This document shows, piece by piece, positions 1 to 8,700 of a DNA stretch of 61,230 nucleotides (positions are counted from its first letter, which is position 1; each line of letters begins with the position of its first letter). The notes under the pieces are model-generated. The model made no database searches. It saw only the letters and a list, made by a program, of their open reading frames with translations, and was not told the origin of the DNA. This stretch comes from Thermodesulfobacteriota bacterium (lineage in GTDB: Bacteria > Desulfobacterota > Desulfobulbia > Desulfobulbales > JBFMBH01): contig JBFMBH010000008.1 in the NCBI GenBank assembly GCA_040755095.1, positions 1-61,230 of the forward strand. Reading direction: 5' to 3'. The position numbers and the translations under genes are program-made.

Positions 1-360
1 CCGATTCCGGACTAACGGCCCCTGGCCCACGGGTGCCAAAGAGCTGCACCGCCTCTCCTGTGTTGCCACGCAGGAGAGCAAAGGGAGAGGTGTTGCCGAA
101 ATCGGCCAGCGCGGCCGCGATTTCAGGCGATCAGGCTCAGACCACCGACTGTCGGGGCTCCCTTGGGCACGAGACAACGGGGATCTGGGCACTCAGACGG
201 TCAACTCCCTGCTCAACTTGGCCAAATCGGGAATTGCTGGCCGAACCCAACCGAATATTGTGACCATAGGAAAAAATCCTCGACCTGGATCACGGCCATG
301 GGCTTGAGGCCAGAAAGTTGCTATCCAGGCGGATGCCATCTTTATACCGGGTGAACACGG
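1..360. other. Left edge, no supported gene
   Basis: No reading frame here has a convincing start, ribosome site or recognisable family. A short frame that ends near 310 on the plus strand could be the tail of a gene that starts outside the window, but the match to anything known is too weak to call. I see no clear promoter either. Confidence 0.3.
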
Positions 361-2187
361 GTGACTTGGCTCTTCGAACGACGCATGTTGTCGGTACTGG
401 TCTTCATCCTGCTGGCCACGTGCCCCGCGGCCGGGGCGGCTTCGCCGGCCGCGATCTACAGCTCGGCCCGCCAGCAGGTGGTGGCGGTCGAGGTTCTCGA
501 CGATGACGGCGAGATGGTCGCGGCCCTGTCGGCGGTGGTCGTTGCCCCGGAGCAGTTGGTCACTCTGTGCAGCCTGGTGGACGGCGCGGGTGGCCTGCGG
601 CTTGTTTACGGCGACCACCGGGCGCAAGCGGTGGTGACCGGGCGGGACCCGGGCCGCGACCTGTGTCAGCTGGGGGCTGCGGAATTGCCGGATGTCACGC
701 CAGCGGTGGTGGCGGCGGAGGATCCTGCAGTCGGTGCCTCGGTCTACGCGGTGGGCAATACCCTTGGCCTGGGAGTCGGTATCTCGGAGGGGGTGGTGTC
801 GGCGGTCTGGAGCCAGCCGGCGGCGGGCGAGGCCGCCATCCAGTTCACCGCACCCATCGGCCCTGGCTCCGGGGGAGGCGGGCTCTACGACGCAGCCGGC
901 CGGCTGGTGGGCATCGTCCAGTTCCGGAATCTGGACGGCCAGAACATCAACTTCGCTTGCCCGGCCCGCTGGATCCACGAGCTGTCGTCCCGGGCCGCGG
1001 CGACGGCGACCCAGCCGGCCTGGCGCGGGACGGCCATGCGGCTGGCAGCTGCCTCTGACTGGACCGCCCTGGCGGAGCATGGCCGGGCCTGGACCGCCGC
1101 CCTGCCTGACCACGCCGAAGCCTGGTACTGGCTGGGCACGGCCGCCAACGCCATGGAGGAGTGGCCGGCCGCCGAAAAGGCGTTCCGGATGGCCCTGGCG
1201 GAGAACCCTGCTGCCGTTGCCGCCGGTCATGGCCTTGCCGTGGCCCTTGTCCGGCAATCCCGGCCCGAGGAGGCACTGGAGGTGACGCGCGGTCTCTTGG
1301 CCTTTCGGCGGGAGGACGCCGCGGTCTGGCTGGACATCGGCCTCATCGAGATGGCCCTGGCACACCCCACCCAGGCCAAGCAGGCCCTGGCGCAGGCAGC
1401 CCAGCTGGCGCCGTGGGATCCGCGCCCCCAGGGCGGCCTGGTGGATATCGCCCGGGGCGAAGGCAACTGGATCGGCGTGGTGGCGGCCCTCAACCGAGTG
1501 ACTCATATCGATCCCGGAGCCGTCCAGGTCTGGATCGAGCTGGCAGAAGCCTTGTGCAAGCTGCACCGGTACACCCGGGGGCTGGCGGCAGCCGACCGGG
1601 CGCTGGCTCTCGCCCCCGGCCAGCCCGATGCCCTCCTGCTCAAAGGTATGGCCCTGGCGGCGCTGGGGCGCATGCGGGAGGCCATCGACACCCTGCGCGC
1701 CGGGCTCGATGGCCAGCCGGCGAATCCGGCGTGGGGCTGGAACAGTCTTGGTCGCATCTATTCCTTCCTTGGCCTCTGGCCCGAAGCCATTGAGGCCTTC
1801 CGCGAGGCAGTACGACTGGACCCGGCCAACCTCGCCTGGACCGGAGAGCTGGGGGTCGCCCTCAAGGATGGCGGCCTTCGCCAGGAGGCGCTCTTTCTCT
1901 TCGAAAGGCTTGCCGACCAGAAGCCGGAGGACCCGTTTCCCTGGCGTCAACTTGGCTACACCAATGCCCTTCTCTTCCGGCCCGAGGCGGCTATCCCGGC
2001 CCTGGAGCGGTCCCTGGCTCTCGACCCCAGGGATCCCAAGGTCTGGAACGCCCTCCTGGAGATGTACCACGCGGCCGGCCGGACGGACGATGTCCGCCGG
2101 GGCTTCCAGCGCCTCTTTGTCCTGGATCGAGCCTGGGCTGACGACGCGTACCGCCGGCTGCTGCTGCCCTACGAGGCCCGGCCATGA
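361..2187 (+). CDS. Secreted trypsin-fold pseudoprotease with TPR repeats
   Basis: About 608 residues if the GTG at 361 is used; the ATG at 385 gives a cleaner signal peptide (hydrophobic run ending AAGAAS), and no ribosome site decides between them. Residues about 30-210 have the layout of an S1C (HtrA-like) protease domain; the rest is a string of TPR motifs with the usual W-x-x-L-G and A-x-x-x-F-x-x-A patterns. The domain looks catalytically dead: the His position of the usual NCHV motif reads CSLV (Ser71), and the serine loop reads PGSGGGG with Gly171 in place of the nucleophile, while Asp100 is kept. Its stop overlaps the start of the next gene, an intact paralogue, by an ATGA, so the two are probably translated together. 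Likely envelope scaffold or regulator rather than enzyme (inference). Confidence 0.8.
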   Translation: MTWLFERRMLSVLVFILLATCPAAGAASPAAIYSSARQQVVAVEVLDDDGEMVAALSAVVVAPEQLVTLCSLVDGAGGLRLVYGDHRAQAVVTGRDPGRDLCQLGAAELPDVTPAVVAAEDPAVGASVYAVGNTLGLGVGISEGVVSAVWSQPAAGEAAIQFTAPIGPGSGGGGLYDAAGRLVGIVQFRNLDGQNINFACPARWIHELSSRAAATATQPAWRGTAMRLAAASDWTALAEHGRAWTAALPDHAEAWYWLGTAANAMEEWPAAEKAFRMALAENPAAVAAGHGLAVALVRQSRPEEALEVTRGLLAFRREDAAVWLDIGLIEMALAHPTQAKQALAQAAQLAPWDPRPQGGLVDIARGEGNWIGVVAALNRVTHIDPGAVQVWIELAEALCKLHRYTRGLAAADRALALAPGQPDALLLKGMALAALGRMREAIDTLRAGLDGQPANPAWGWNSLGRIYSFLGLWPEAIEAFREAVRLDPANLAWTGELGVALKDGGLRQEALFLFERLADQKPEDPFPWRQLGYTNALLFRPEAAIPALERSLALDPRDPKVWNALLEMYHAAGRTDDVRRGFQRLFVLDRAWADDAYRRLLLPYEARP

Positions 2188-4511
2188 AGGGCCTGGTGCT
2201 GCTTGTTCTGGGAATAGCCACGCCGGCCGCGGCCGGTGAGGCCGAGCTGGTCTTCGACCAGGTGCGGCGCTCCGTGGTGACCGTCACGGCCTTGGATGAG
2301 CGCGGGCAGGCGGAGTGGGAGGGCAGCGGTGTCGCCGTCGCCGAGGGCCAGGTGCTCACCAACTGCCATGTGATCGACGACGCCCAGGAGGTTCGGGTGC
2401 ACCTGGCGGATCAGGATCTTCCTGCCCGGCCGCATCTCGCTGACCGGCCGCGGGACCTGTGCGTCCTTGCCGTCCCGGGCCTCGCCGCCGCCCCCGTTCG
2501 GACGCGGCCGTTCGCCGCCGTGTTTGTCGGCGAACGGGTCTATGCCGTGGGCAACCCTCTGGGGTTGGGCCTGGCGGTGAGCGCTGGTCTCATTGCGGCG
2601 CTGGACCAGGAGGAGCCAGGCATCTACACCACGGCTCCCTTGTCGCCCGGCTCCAGCGGTGGTGGTCTCTTTGACGCCCAGGGCCGGCTGGTCGGCATCA
2701 CCACCCGGGTTCTGGCCTTTGCCCAGAATTTCAACCTCGCTCTGCCCGCCGACTGGGTGGCCGAAGTCGCCAGCCGCGGGGTCGTGGTGACAGACCCGCC
2801 GGCACCGCCCGAGCCGGACCCCAACTGGCTCGCCCGGGCCGAGGCCCTGCGTCTGGCCGCTGAATGGCCAGGGCTGGTCGACTGGGCCGCCCGCTGGCGC
2901 AGCGAGTATCCCACCTCAGCCGTGGCCGCCACCTTTCAGGGGCAGGCCCTGTCCAACCTTGGCCGCCCTGTGGAGGCCAAGGTCGCGCTCCTGGAGGCGG
3001 CAGGCCTTGAGCCCAGGAATGAGCTGGTCTGGCCGTACCTGGCGATCGTTCGCCGCACCCTGGGGGAAGAGGAGGCCGCCCAGGACCTTGGCCACGCCAT
3101 GGCCCTGGCGCCAAAGCTCGGCTATCTCTGGCGGATTCAGGCCGAGTGGCAGCTGCAGGATGGCGACCTGCCGGCGTCTCTGGTCTCCCTGCAGGAATCC
3201 CTGCGGCGAGAGCCGGGTGACCCGGAGACCTGGGCGCTCCTGGGCCAGGTCCAATTCAGGCTCGGGGATCAGACAGCGGCGGTCGAGGCCTACCGGGCAG
3301 CGGTGCGCCTCAAGCCGGCCGATGCGGTTGCCCAGAGTGGCCTGGCCATGGCCCTGGCCGCCGCGGGACGCCTGGACGAGGCCCGCTCGGTGCTGGCGGC
3401 CGCCGCCGGGCTGCCCGAGCGCGATGCCAGGGTCTGGCTGCGGATTGGCGAGCTGCTGGAGCAGCAGAGCTCCCACGGGCAGGCGGAGGAGGCCTTCCGT
3501 CAGGCCTTGTCCCTGGATCCCGCGCTCGTGGAGGCGGCACACCGATTGGCTGGATCTTTGAGGAAGACCAGACGCCTGGCCGAGGCGGCCGCAGTGCTCC
3601 GGCAGGCCCTGGGCAGCCAGTCGGAGAACGCGTCTCTGTGGATGGACCTGGGCCGGACCCTCCTGGGGCAAGGGGACCCGGTCGCGGCCATGGCGGCCCT
3701 GGAACAGGCCTGCGCCCTCGACCGCAGCCTTGCCAGCGCCTGGCGTCTCCTGTCCGAGGTCCGATTCGACACCGGGGACCTGAGCGGCGCCTTGGCGGCC
3801 CTGGAGCAGGTGACCCGGCTGCGGCCCCAGGACGCCCAGGTGTGGGCCGAGCTGGGGCGGGTGCAGCAGCGCATGGGGCGGCCCGAGGAGGCCTTCGTGG
3901 CCTTCACCGAGGCCGCCCGTCTCGACCCGGAGAACGAGATGGCCCTGCAAGGACTGACCGCTCACCACGGCTCGCGCCAGGAGCATGAGCGGTCTTTGGC
4001 CTATGCCGAGCGGAGCGTGGCGCTGTCCCCTGGCTCACCTGCGGCCTGGAGCAACAAGGGCTATGCCCTTCTCAAGCTGGGGCGCTATGCCGAGGCCGCC
4101 GAGGCCTTGGAGACAGCGGTCAGGCTGCAGCCGGACAGGAGCAACAGCCTGATCAACCTGGGTGAGGCGTTCTTGCGCCAGGGACAGCTGGGCCAAGCCA
4201 TCACCACCCTGGAGAAGGCCATCCGCGTGGCGCCTGCGGCCCCGGACGCCCGCCTCTTTGCAGCCCAGGCCTATGCCGCCAGCGGGCAGCTCGGCCCGGC
4301 AGCCCAGCATCTGACCGCCCTGACAGAGATCACCCCAGGCTTCGCACCGGGCTGGGCCATGCTGACCCTGGTCCTCCTGGACCAGAACCGGCCCCAGGAG
4401 GCGAAGACTGCCTACGGTCGCCTCCGGGACTTGAGCGCGGCCCTGGCCCAGGAGACACGGAGCCGGGCCCTGACCCAGGGCCTGCCCGGGGCAGCCGCGC
4501 TGGCGGAGTAA
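2184..4511 (+). CDS. Secreted trypsin-like serine protease with long TPR array
   Basis: 775 residues with a signal peptide (first ~18 residues ending PAAAGEA), a trypsin-fold domain to about residue 210 and then more than a dozen TPR units to the C terminus. The triad is complete: His62 in NCHVID, Asp91 in RDLCVL, Ser158 in PGSSGGG. There is no PDZ domain; the TPR array probably takes the substrate- or partner-binding role that PDZ has in DegP-like proteins. It begins inside the last codons of the upstream gene (ATGA overlap), which encodes a degenerate paralogue of the same design. The pair probably arose by tandem duplication. Substrate and partners cannot be read from the sequence. Confidence 0.85.
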   Translation: MKGLVLLVLGIATPAAAGEAELVFDQVRRSVVTVTALDERGQAEWEGSGVAVAEGQVLTNCHVIDDAQEVRVHLADQDLPARPHLADRPRDLCVLAVPGLAAAPVRTRPFAAVFVGERVYAVGNPLGLGLAVSAGLIAALDQEEPGIYTTAPLSPGSSGGGLFDAQGRLVGITTRVLAFAQNFNLALPADWVAEVASRGVVVTDPPAPPEPDPNWLARAEALRLAAEWPGLVDWAARWRSEYPTSAVAATFQGQALSNLGRPVEAKVALLEAAGLEPRNELVWPYLAIVRRTLGEEEAAQDLGHAMALAPKLGYLWRIQAEWQLQDGDLPASLVSLQESLRREPGDPETWALLGQVQFRLGDQTAAVEAYRAAVRLKPADAVAQSGLAMALAAAGRLDEARSVLAAAAGLPERDARVWLRIGELLEQQSSHGQAEEAFRQALSLDPALVEAAHRLAGSLRKTRRLAEAAAVLRQALGSQSENASLWMDLGRTLLGQGDPVAAMAALEQACALDRSLASAWRLLSEVRFDTGDLSGALAALEQVTRLRPQDAQVWAELGRVQQRMGRPEEAFVAFTEAARLDPENEMALQGLTAHHGSRQEHERSLAYAERSVALSPGSPAAWSNKGYALLKLGRYAEAAEALETAVRLQPDRSNSLINLGEAFLRQGQLGQAITTLEKAIRVAPAAPDARLFAAQAYAASGQLGPAAQHLTALTEITPGFAPGWAMLTLVLLDQNRPQEAKTAYGRLRDLSAALAQETRSRALTQGLPGAAALAE

Positions 4512-4540
4512 GAGACGTGGTAGCCAATGCCGGCGTGAGG

Positions 4541-4549
4541 TGCTATCAT
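4541..4549 (+). promoter_or_regulatory. Extended -10 promoter of the RHH/PIN pair
   Basis: TGCTATCAT is an extended -10 element about 35 bases upstream of the antitoxin start. It lies between the arms of a short inverted repeat, AATGCC at 4526-4531 and GGCATT at 4553-4558, a plausible operator for the ribbon-helix-helix antitoxin. No good -35 is needed with an extended -10. Confidence 0.45.
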
Positions 4550-4584
4550 GATGGCATTCAGACGCCAGCACAGGAGGTGAGCCC

Positions 4585-4845
4585 ATGCCCAATATCAGCA
4601 TCCGCGGCATCGATGCCGAAACCGATCGTCTACTCAGACAGGCGGCGAATCGCCGTGGGAAAAGCGTCAATGCCCAGGTGATCGAGCTTATCCGTCAGGG
4701 CTTGGGGGTCGGGAATTCCGCCAAGGGAATAACCTTGCATACCGACCTGGACCATCTGGCCGGAACCTGGAGCCAGGAAGATGCCGACGAGTTTTCTGCG
4801 CGTATCACGACCTTGTCGGAAGTGGACGAGACCCTGTGGAGATGA
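4585..4845 (+). CDS. Ribbon-helix-helix antitoxin (FitA/VapB type)
   Basis: 86 residues. The N-terminal half (NISIRGIDAETDRLLRQAA) followed by GKSVNAQVIELIRQGL is the Arc/FitA beta-helix-helix DNA-binding fold; the acidic C-terminal part should wrap and inhibit the toxin. A strong ribosome site (AGGAGGTGAG) precedes the ATG. The stop overlaps the start of the PIN toxin by ATGA, the usual coupling of such pairs. Expected to be autoregulated through the inverted repeat around the upstream -10 element. The partner and the fold are clear; the exact VapB/FitA subfamily is not. Confidence 0.85.
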   Translation: MPNISIRGIDAETDRLLRQAANRRGKSVNAQVIELIRQGLGVGNSAKGITLHTDLDHLAGTWSQEDADEFSARITTLSEVDETLWR

Positions 4846-5252
4846 GACAGGTGCTGTTGGACACCAATGCCTATGTGGCCTTCAAGCGAGGCATGCCGGA
4901 GGCCGTGAGCATCGTTCAGATGGCGGACAGGATCGGTCTGGCCAGCGTGGTCCTTGGTGAGCTGCTGGCCGGATTCTTGGGCGGGCGGCAGGAGGCCGTG
5001 AACCGGAGCGAGCTTGCCGAATTCGTGGCCTCCTCCCGGGTGCTTTGCTTGCAGGTGGGTGAGCGGACAGCCGAGTACTATGCGGCGGTCTTCCACAGCC
5101 TGCGTCGTAAGGGACGTCCCATTCCCACCAACGACTTGTGGATCGCAGCTACCGCACTTGAACACGGCTTCAAGCTCTTCTCCTTCGACAGCCATTTCTC
5201 AGCCATCGATGGGCTGTTGGTGGCCTGCCATCCCGAAGGCTTCCTCCCTTGA
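4842..5252 (+). CDS. vapC: PIN-domain toxin ribonuclease (VapC family)
   Basis: About 136 residues from the ATG at 4842, chosen over the GTG at 4836 because it gives the ATGA overlap with the antitoxin stop. PIN-fold acidic residues are visible: the first Asp in VLLDTNAYV, Glu in VVLGELLAG, Asp in PTNDLWIAATA and Asp in LFSFDSHF. Family members are Mg-dependent endoribonucleases that cut tRNA, rRNA or mRNA; which RNA this one cuts cannot be told. Forms a two-gene module with the RHH antitoxin immediately upstream. Confidence 0.88.
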   Translation: MRQVLLDTNAYVAFKRGMPEAVSIVQMADRIGLASVVLGELLAGFLGGRQEAVNRSELAEFVASSRVLCLQVGERTAEYYAAVFHSLRRKGRPIPTNDLWIAATALEHGFKLFSFDSHFSAIDGLLVACHPEGFLP

Positions 5253-5339
5253 CTCCCGCACCATCCTCCCGCCGTAGCTCCAGCCGGCCCGGAGGGCTCA
5301 CCAAATCTTCTGGAGAATGATTCCATCCATCGGCTGGAG

Positions 5340-5760
5340 TGTACGTGGGACACCGGGCTGCCATCATTGTAGCGCCCTTGTGATTCGAGATTGACCGCGT
5401 CCGCGACACATGGCTTGCCGGCACAGCGCAGCCGCACGAAAGAATTCTCTGCTGGTTGCAGCGGCACCGTCGCGATCTGCTTCCAGCGATCACCAACTTG
5501 GGTCTGGTCGATGACCTTGGCCGCCAGCACCTGCCCTTCGCTGACGATCTCGTAGGCTGCCGCGGGATGCCATGTGGATGCCGCCGGCACGGCGGGAACC
5601 CAAGCCGACACCGTGTAATAATCAGCCTGCTCGCTGGGAAGCTGCCAGCGGGCCTCCCCGGCAGCGCTCACCAGCTCGTGCGGATCCGACACCAGTCGTG
5701 GTCGAAAGATCCCACTGCCTGACAATTCCGTCCCCTGCCCTTCATCCCTGTCTCCTCCCC
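5340..5760 (-). pseudogene. Remnant of a golvesin/xanthan-lyase C-terminal-like domain
   Basis: On the minus strand, between the PIN toxin and nifE, one frame reads like the beta-sandwich domain at the C terminus of golvesins and xanthan lyases: YYTVSAWVPA, then an alanine-rich patch, VIDQTQVGDRWKQIATVPL, and the typical ending PCVADAVNLES. There is no start codon or ribosome site at its 5' side (towards nifE) and no stop just after the domain; the frame runs on into the antisense of the toxin gene. I read it as the surviving 3' part of a larger secreted protein gene, broken on both sides. The NifA-type site of the nif promoter lies at its 5' border. Confidence 0.5.
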
Positions 5761-5764
5761 GACA
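5749..5764. promoter_or_regulatory. NifA-type upstream activator site
   Basis: Perfect TGT-N10-ACA, the NifA enhancer consensus, about 97 bases upstream of the -24/-12 promoter of nifE, which is the usual distance for DNA-looping activation. No nifA gene is in the window, so the regulator would be encoded elsewhere. Confidence 0.65.
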
Positions 5765-5860
5765 CCCGCCGACTCCGACTTGGCCGCGAGGAAGGCCGCT
5801 ACCAGCGGACCGTCGAGACAACACACCGTAATCACGCGATAAATCCAGGCAGAATCCTCT

Positions 5861-5876
5861 TGGCATGCGGGTTGCT
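5861..5876 (+). promoter_or_regulatory. Sigma-54 (-24/-12) promoter of the nifENBX cluster
   Basis: TGGCATGCGGGTTGCT fits the TGGCAC-N5-TTGCW consensus with invariant GG and GC at the right spacing. Transcription would begin near 5887, some 35 bases before the nifE start, just downstream of the TGT-N10-ACA site. Confidence 0.8.
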
Positions 5877-5920
5877 CTTTCGGGATCGGCAACCACAACC
5901 CGAGCCCCGAGGAGCCAGCC

Positions 5921-7306
5921 ATGGCCAAAGCCCCCATTCCCATCCTTGCCGAGCGTGCCCGCCAGATCATGGTCAGCGGCGATCCTGGCGCCGCCATGGA
6001 CTGCAACAAGGACAGCCTGGCCGGGGCGGTGAGCCAGCGGGCCTGCGTCTTCTGCGGCTCCCGGGTGGTGCTCTACCCCATCGCCGATGCCCTCCATCTC
6101 GTCCACGGCCCCATCGGCTGTGCAGTCTACACCTGGGACATCCGCGGCGCCCTGTCCTCGGGACCGGAGCTGCACCGGCTGTCCTTTTCCACCGACCTCG
6201 CGGAGCGGGACGTGATCTTCGGCGGCGAGAAGAAGCTCTACCGCTCCCTCATCGAGCTCATCGACCGCCATCAGCCCAAGGCAGCCTTTGTCTACGCCAC
6301 CTGCATCGTCGGCCTCATCGGCGATGATCTGGCAGCGATCTGCCGGCAGGTGGCCAAGGAGAGAGGCATCCCGGTGCTGCCCGTGCAGTCGGAAGGCTTC
6401 AAGGGCAACAAGCGGGCCGGCTACCAGGCGGCCTGCAAGGCGATGTTCCAGCTGGTGGGCACCGGCGACCCGGCCGGCATCAGCCCGCACAGCATCAACA
6501 TCCTGGGCGATTTCAACCTGGCCGGCGAGACCTGGCTGATCCGGGACTACTTCGCCCGCATGGGGGTGGAGGTGGTGGCCAACATCACCGGTGATGGCCG
6601 GGTGGATGCCATCCGGCGCTGCCATGGCGCGGCCCTCAACGTGGTGCAGTGCTCGGGGGCGACCATGGAGCTGGCGCGGATGATGGAGGAGCGCTACGGG
6701 GTGCCGTCCATCCGGGTCTCCTATTTCGGCATCGAGGACATGAGCGATGCCCTGTACCGGGTGGCGGCGTTCTTCGGCGAGCCGGCGATGCTGGCCCGGA
6801 CCCGGGAGCTGGTCCGCACCGAGACCGCGGCCCTGCTGCCGGAGCTGGAGCATTACCGCCAGGCCCTGGCCGGCAAGAAGGCGGCCATCTATGTGGGCGG
6901 CGCCTTCAAGGCCTTTTCCCTGGTCAAGGCCTTCCGGCTCCTGGGCATGCAGGTGGTGCTGGTAGGCTCCCAGACCGGCACCGCCGAGGATTATGCGGAG
7001 CTGGCCGCCATCACCGATCCCGGCACCATCATCGTCGACGACGCCAACCCCCTGGAGCTGTCCGGCTTCCTGGCGGCCCGGGGAGCGGACATCTTCGTGG
7101 GCGGGGTCAAGGAGCGGCCCATCGCCTACAAGCTGGGGGTGGCCTTCTGCGACCACAACCACGAGCGCAAGGAGTGCCTGGCCGGCTTCGCCGGTATGAG
7201 GAACTTCGCAAGAGAGGTCTACGCCTCGATCATGAGTCCGGTGTGGCGCCTGGTGCCCCGGCAGGAAACGGCGGAGGCCGCGGTGGCCAGCGAGGAGGTG
7301 CGGTGA
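5921..7306 (+). CDS. nifE: Nitrogenase FeMo-cofactor scaffold subunit NifE
   Basis: 461 residues. NifE pairs with NifN in a NifDK-like heterotetramer in the cytoplasm on which the NifB-co precursor is matured into FeMo-co by adding Mo and homocitrate. Hallmarks: N-terminal DCNKDSLAGAVSQRACVFCG, HGPIGCAVYTWDIRG, VYATCIVGLIGDD and QSEGFKGNKRAGY, the cluster-binding cysteine layout of NifE rather than NifD. A ribosome site (GAGGAG) precedes the ATG. The stop TGA overlaps the nifN ATG. A NifA-type site and sigma-54 promoter lie directly upstream. nifH, nifD and nifK are absent from the window on both sides. Confidence 0.95.
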   Translation: MAKAPIPILAERARQIMVSGDPGAAMDCNKDSLAGAVSQRACVFCGSRVVLYPIADALHLVHGPIGCAVYTWDIRGALSSGPELHRLSFSTDLAERDVIFGGEKKLYRSLIELIDRHQPKAAFVYATCIVGLIGDDLAAICRQVAKERGIPVLPVQSEGFKGNKRAGYQAACKAMFQLVGTGDPAGISPHSINILGDFNLAGETWLIRDYFARMGVEVVANITGDGRVDAIRRCHGAALNVVQCSGATMELARMMEERYGVPSIRVSYFGIEDMSDALYRVAAFFGEPAMLARTRELVRTETAALLPELEHYRQALAGKKAAIYVGGAFKAFSLVKAFRLLGMQVVLVGSQTGTAEDYAELAAITDPGTIIVDDANPLELSGFLAARGADIFVGGVKERPIAYKLGVAFCDHNHERKECLAGFAGMRNFAREVYASIMSPVWRLVPRQETAEAAVASEEVR

Positions 7307-8676
7307 TGGCAACGATGGCAGTCAAGACTGGTGCGGCGGTCTCCACCACCAACGCCTGCAAGCTGTGCGCCCCCCTGGGCGCGGCACTCGCCTTCCGGGG
7401 CATCGAGGCCACGGTCCCCTTCCTGCACGGCTCCCAGGGCTGCGCCACCTACATGCGGCGCTACATCATCAGCCATTTCAACGAGCCCATCGATATCGCC
7501 TCTTCCGCCCTGGGCGAAAAGCAGGCCGTGTTCGGCGGCGGCCCCAACCTCATGCAGGGGCTGGCCAACGTCATCCGCAAATACCGGCCGCGCCTGATCG
7601 GCGTCGCCACCACCTGCCTCACCGAGACCATCGGCGACGACGTGCCGCGGCTCCTGAAGGATTTCGCCCGGGAGCAGGGGGACGATTCGGAGCTGCCGCT
7701 TCTGGTGCCGGTCTCCACCCCCAGCTACGTGGGCACCCACATGGAGGGCTTCCACGCTGCCACCCGAGCGGTGGTGGCAGCCCTGGCCGAGCCTGGGCCG
7801 CGGCATGGCGGCGTGAACCTGCTGCCCGGCCTGGTGTCGCCCGCTGACCTGAGGCATCTGACGGAGATCTTTCGGGAGATGGAGACGAAGGTCACGATCC
7901 TGCCGGACTTCGCCGCCACCCTGGACGGCCCAGCCCTGGCCCACTATCCCCTGATCCCGGCGGGCGGCACTCCGCTGGCCGCCATCCGCCGGTCCGGTAG
8001 CGCCGCAGCCAGCCTGGAGCTCGGCCGCACCCTGGCCGGCAAGGACACCGCCGGCGGCCTCCTGCAGCAGGCCTGCGGCATCCCCTGCCTGCGCCTGGGA
8101 TTGCCCATCGGCATCCACGAGACCGACCGCTTCCTGGCCGAGCTGACCAGGATCTCCGGCCGGCCGGTGCCGGCCCGGATCAAGGAAGAGCGCGGCCGGC
8201 TGGTGGACGCCTACGTGGACGGCCACAAGTATGTCTTCGGCAAGCGGGCGGTGGTGTACGGCGAAGAGGATCTGGTGGTCGGGCTTGCCGCCTTTCTGGC
8301 CGAGATCGGGGTACAGCCGGTGCTGTGCGCCTCCGGCGGCACCAGCGGTCAGCTCGCCCAGGCGGTCGCGGCCGCCACCGCCGACCTGACCCGGGAGGCA
8401 CCCGTGGTGCGGGAGGGCGTGGACTTCTTCGAGATCGAGGAGCTGGCCGCCGCCCTGGAGCCGGATCTCCTGGTGGGCCACAGCAAGGGCTATTCCCTGG
8501 CCCGGCGGCGGCGGATTCCCCTCATCCGGGTGGGCTTTCCCATCCATGACCGGCTGGGAGGGCAAAGGATCCTGCATCTGGGCTACCGGGGGGCCCAGGC
8601 CCTCTTCGACACCGTGGCCAATGCCCTGATTGCTGCCAAGCAGGACGGAAGCCCGGTCGGCTACAGCTACATGTAA
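7306..8676 (+). CDS. nifN: Nitrogenase FeMo-cofactor scaffold subunit NifN
   Basis: 456 residues; the second subunit of the NifEN scaffold. Seen: ACKLCAPLGAALAFRGIE, PFLHGSQGCATYMRRY, and the TTCLTETIGDD segment, all typical of NifN. The start is the ATG at 7306, one base overlapping the nifE stop (TGATG), so expression is coupled. The C-terminal half shows the repeated Rossmann-like domains of the NifD/K/E/N superfamily (VVYGEEDLVVGLAAFL, VGHSKGYSLA). It ends 24 bases before nifB, within the same transcription unit. Confidence 0.94.
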   Translation: MATMAVKTGAAVSTTNACKLCAPLGAALAFRGIEATVPFLHGSQGCATYMRRYIISHFNEPIDIASSALGEKQAVFGGGPNLMQGLANVIRKYRPRLIGVATTCLTETIGDDVPRLLKDFAREQGDDSELPLLVPVSTPSYVGTHMEGFHAATRAVVAALAEPGPRHGGVNLLPGLVSPADLRHLTEIFREMETKVTILPDFAATLDGPALAHYPLIPAGGTPLAAIRRSGSAAASLELGRTLAGKDTAGGLLQQACGIPCLRLGLPIGIHETDRFLAELTRISGRPVPARIKEERGRLVDAYVDGHKYVFGKRAVVYGEEDLVVGLAAFLAEIGVQPVLCASGGTSGQLAQAVAAATADLTREAPVVREGVDFFEIEELAAALEPDLLVGHSKGYSLARRRRIPLIRVGFPIHDRLGGQRILHLGYRGAQALFDTVANALIAAKQDGSPVGYSYM

Positions 8677-8700
8677 ACCCCATCTCCCCAGGAGACGGCC

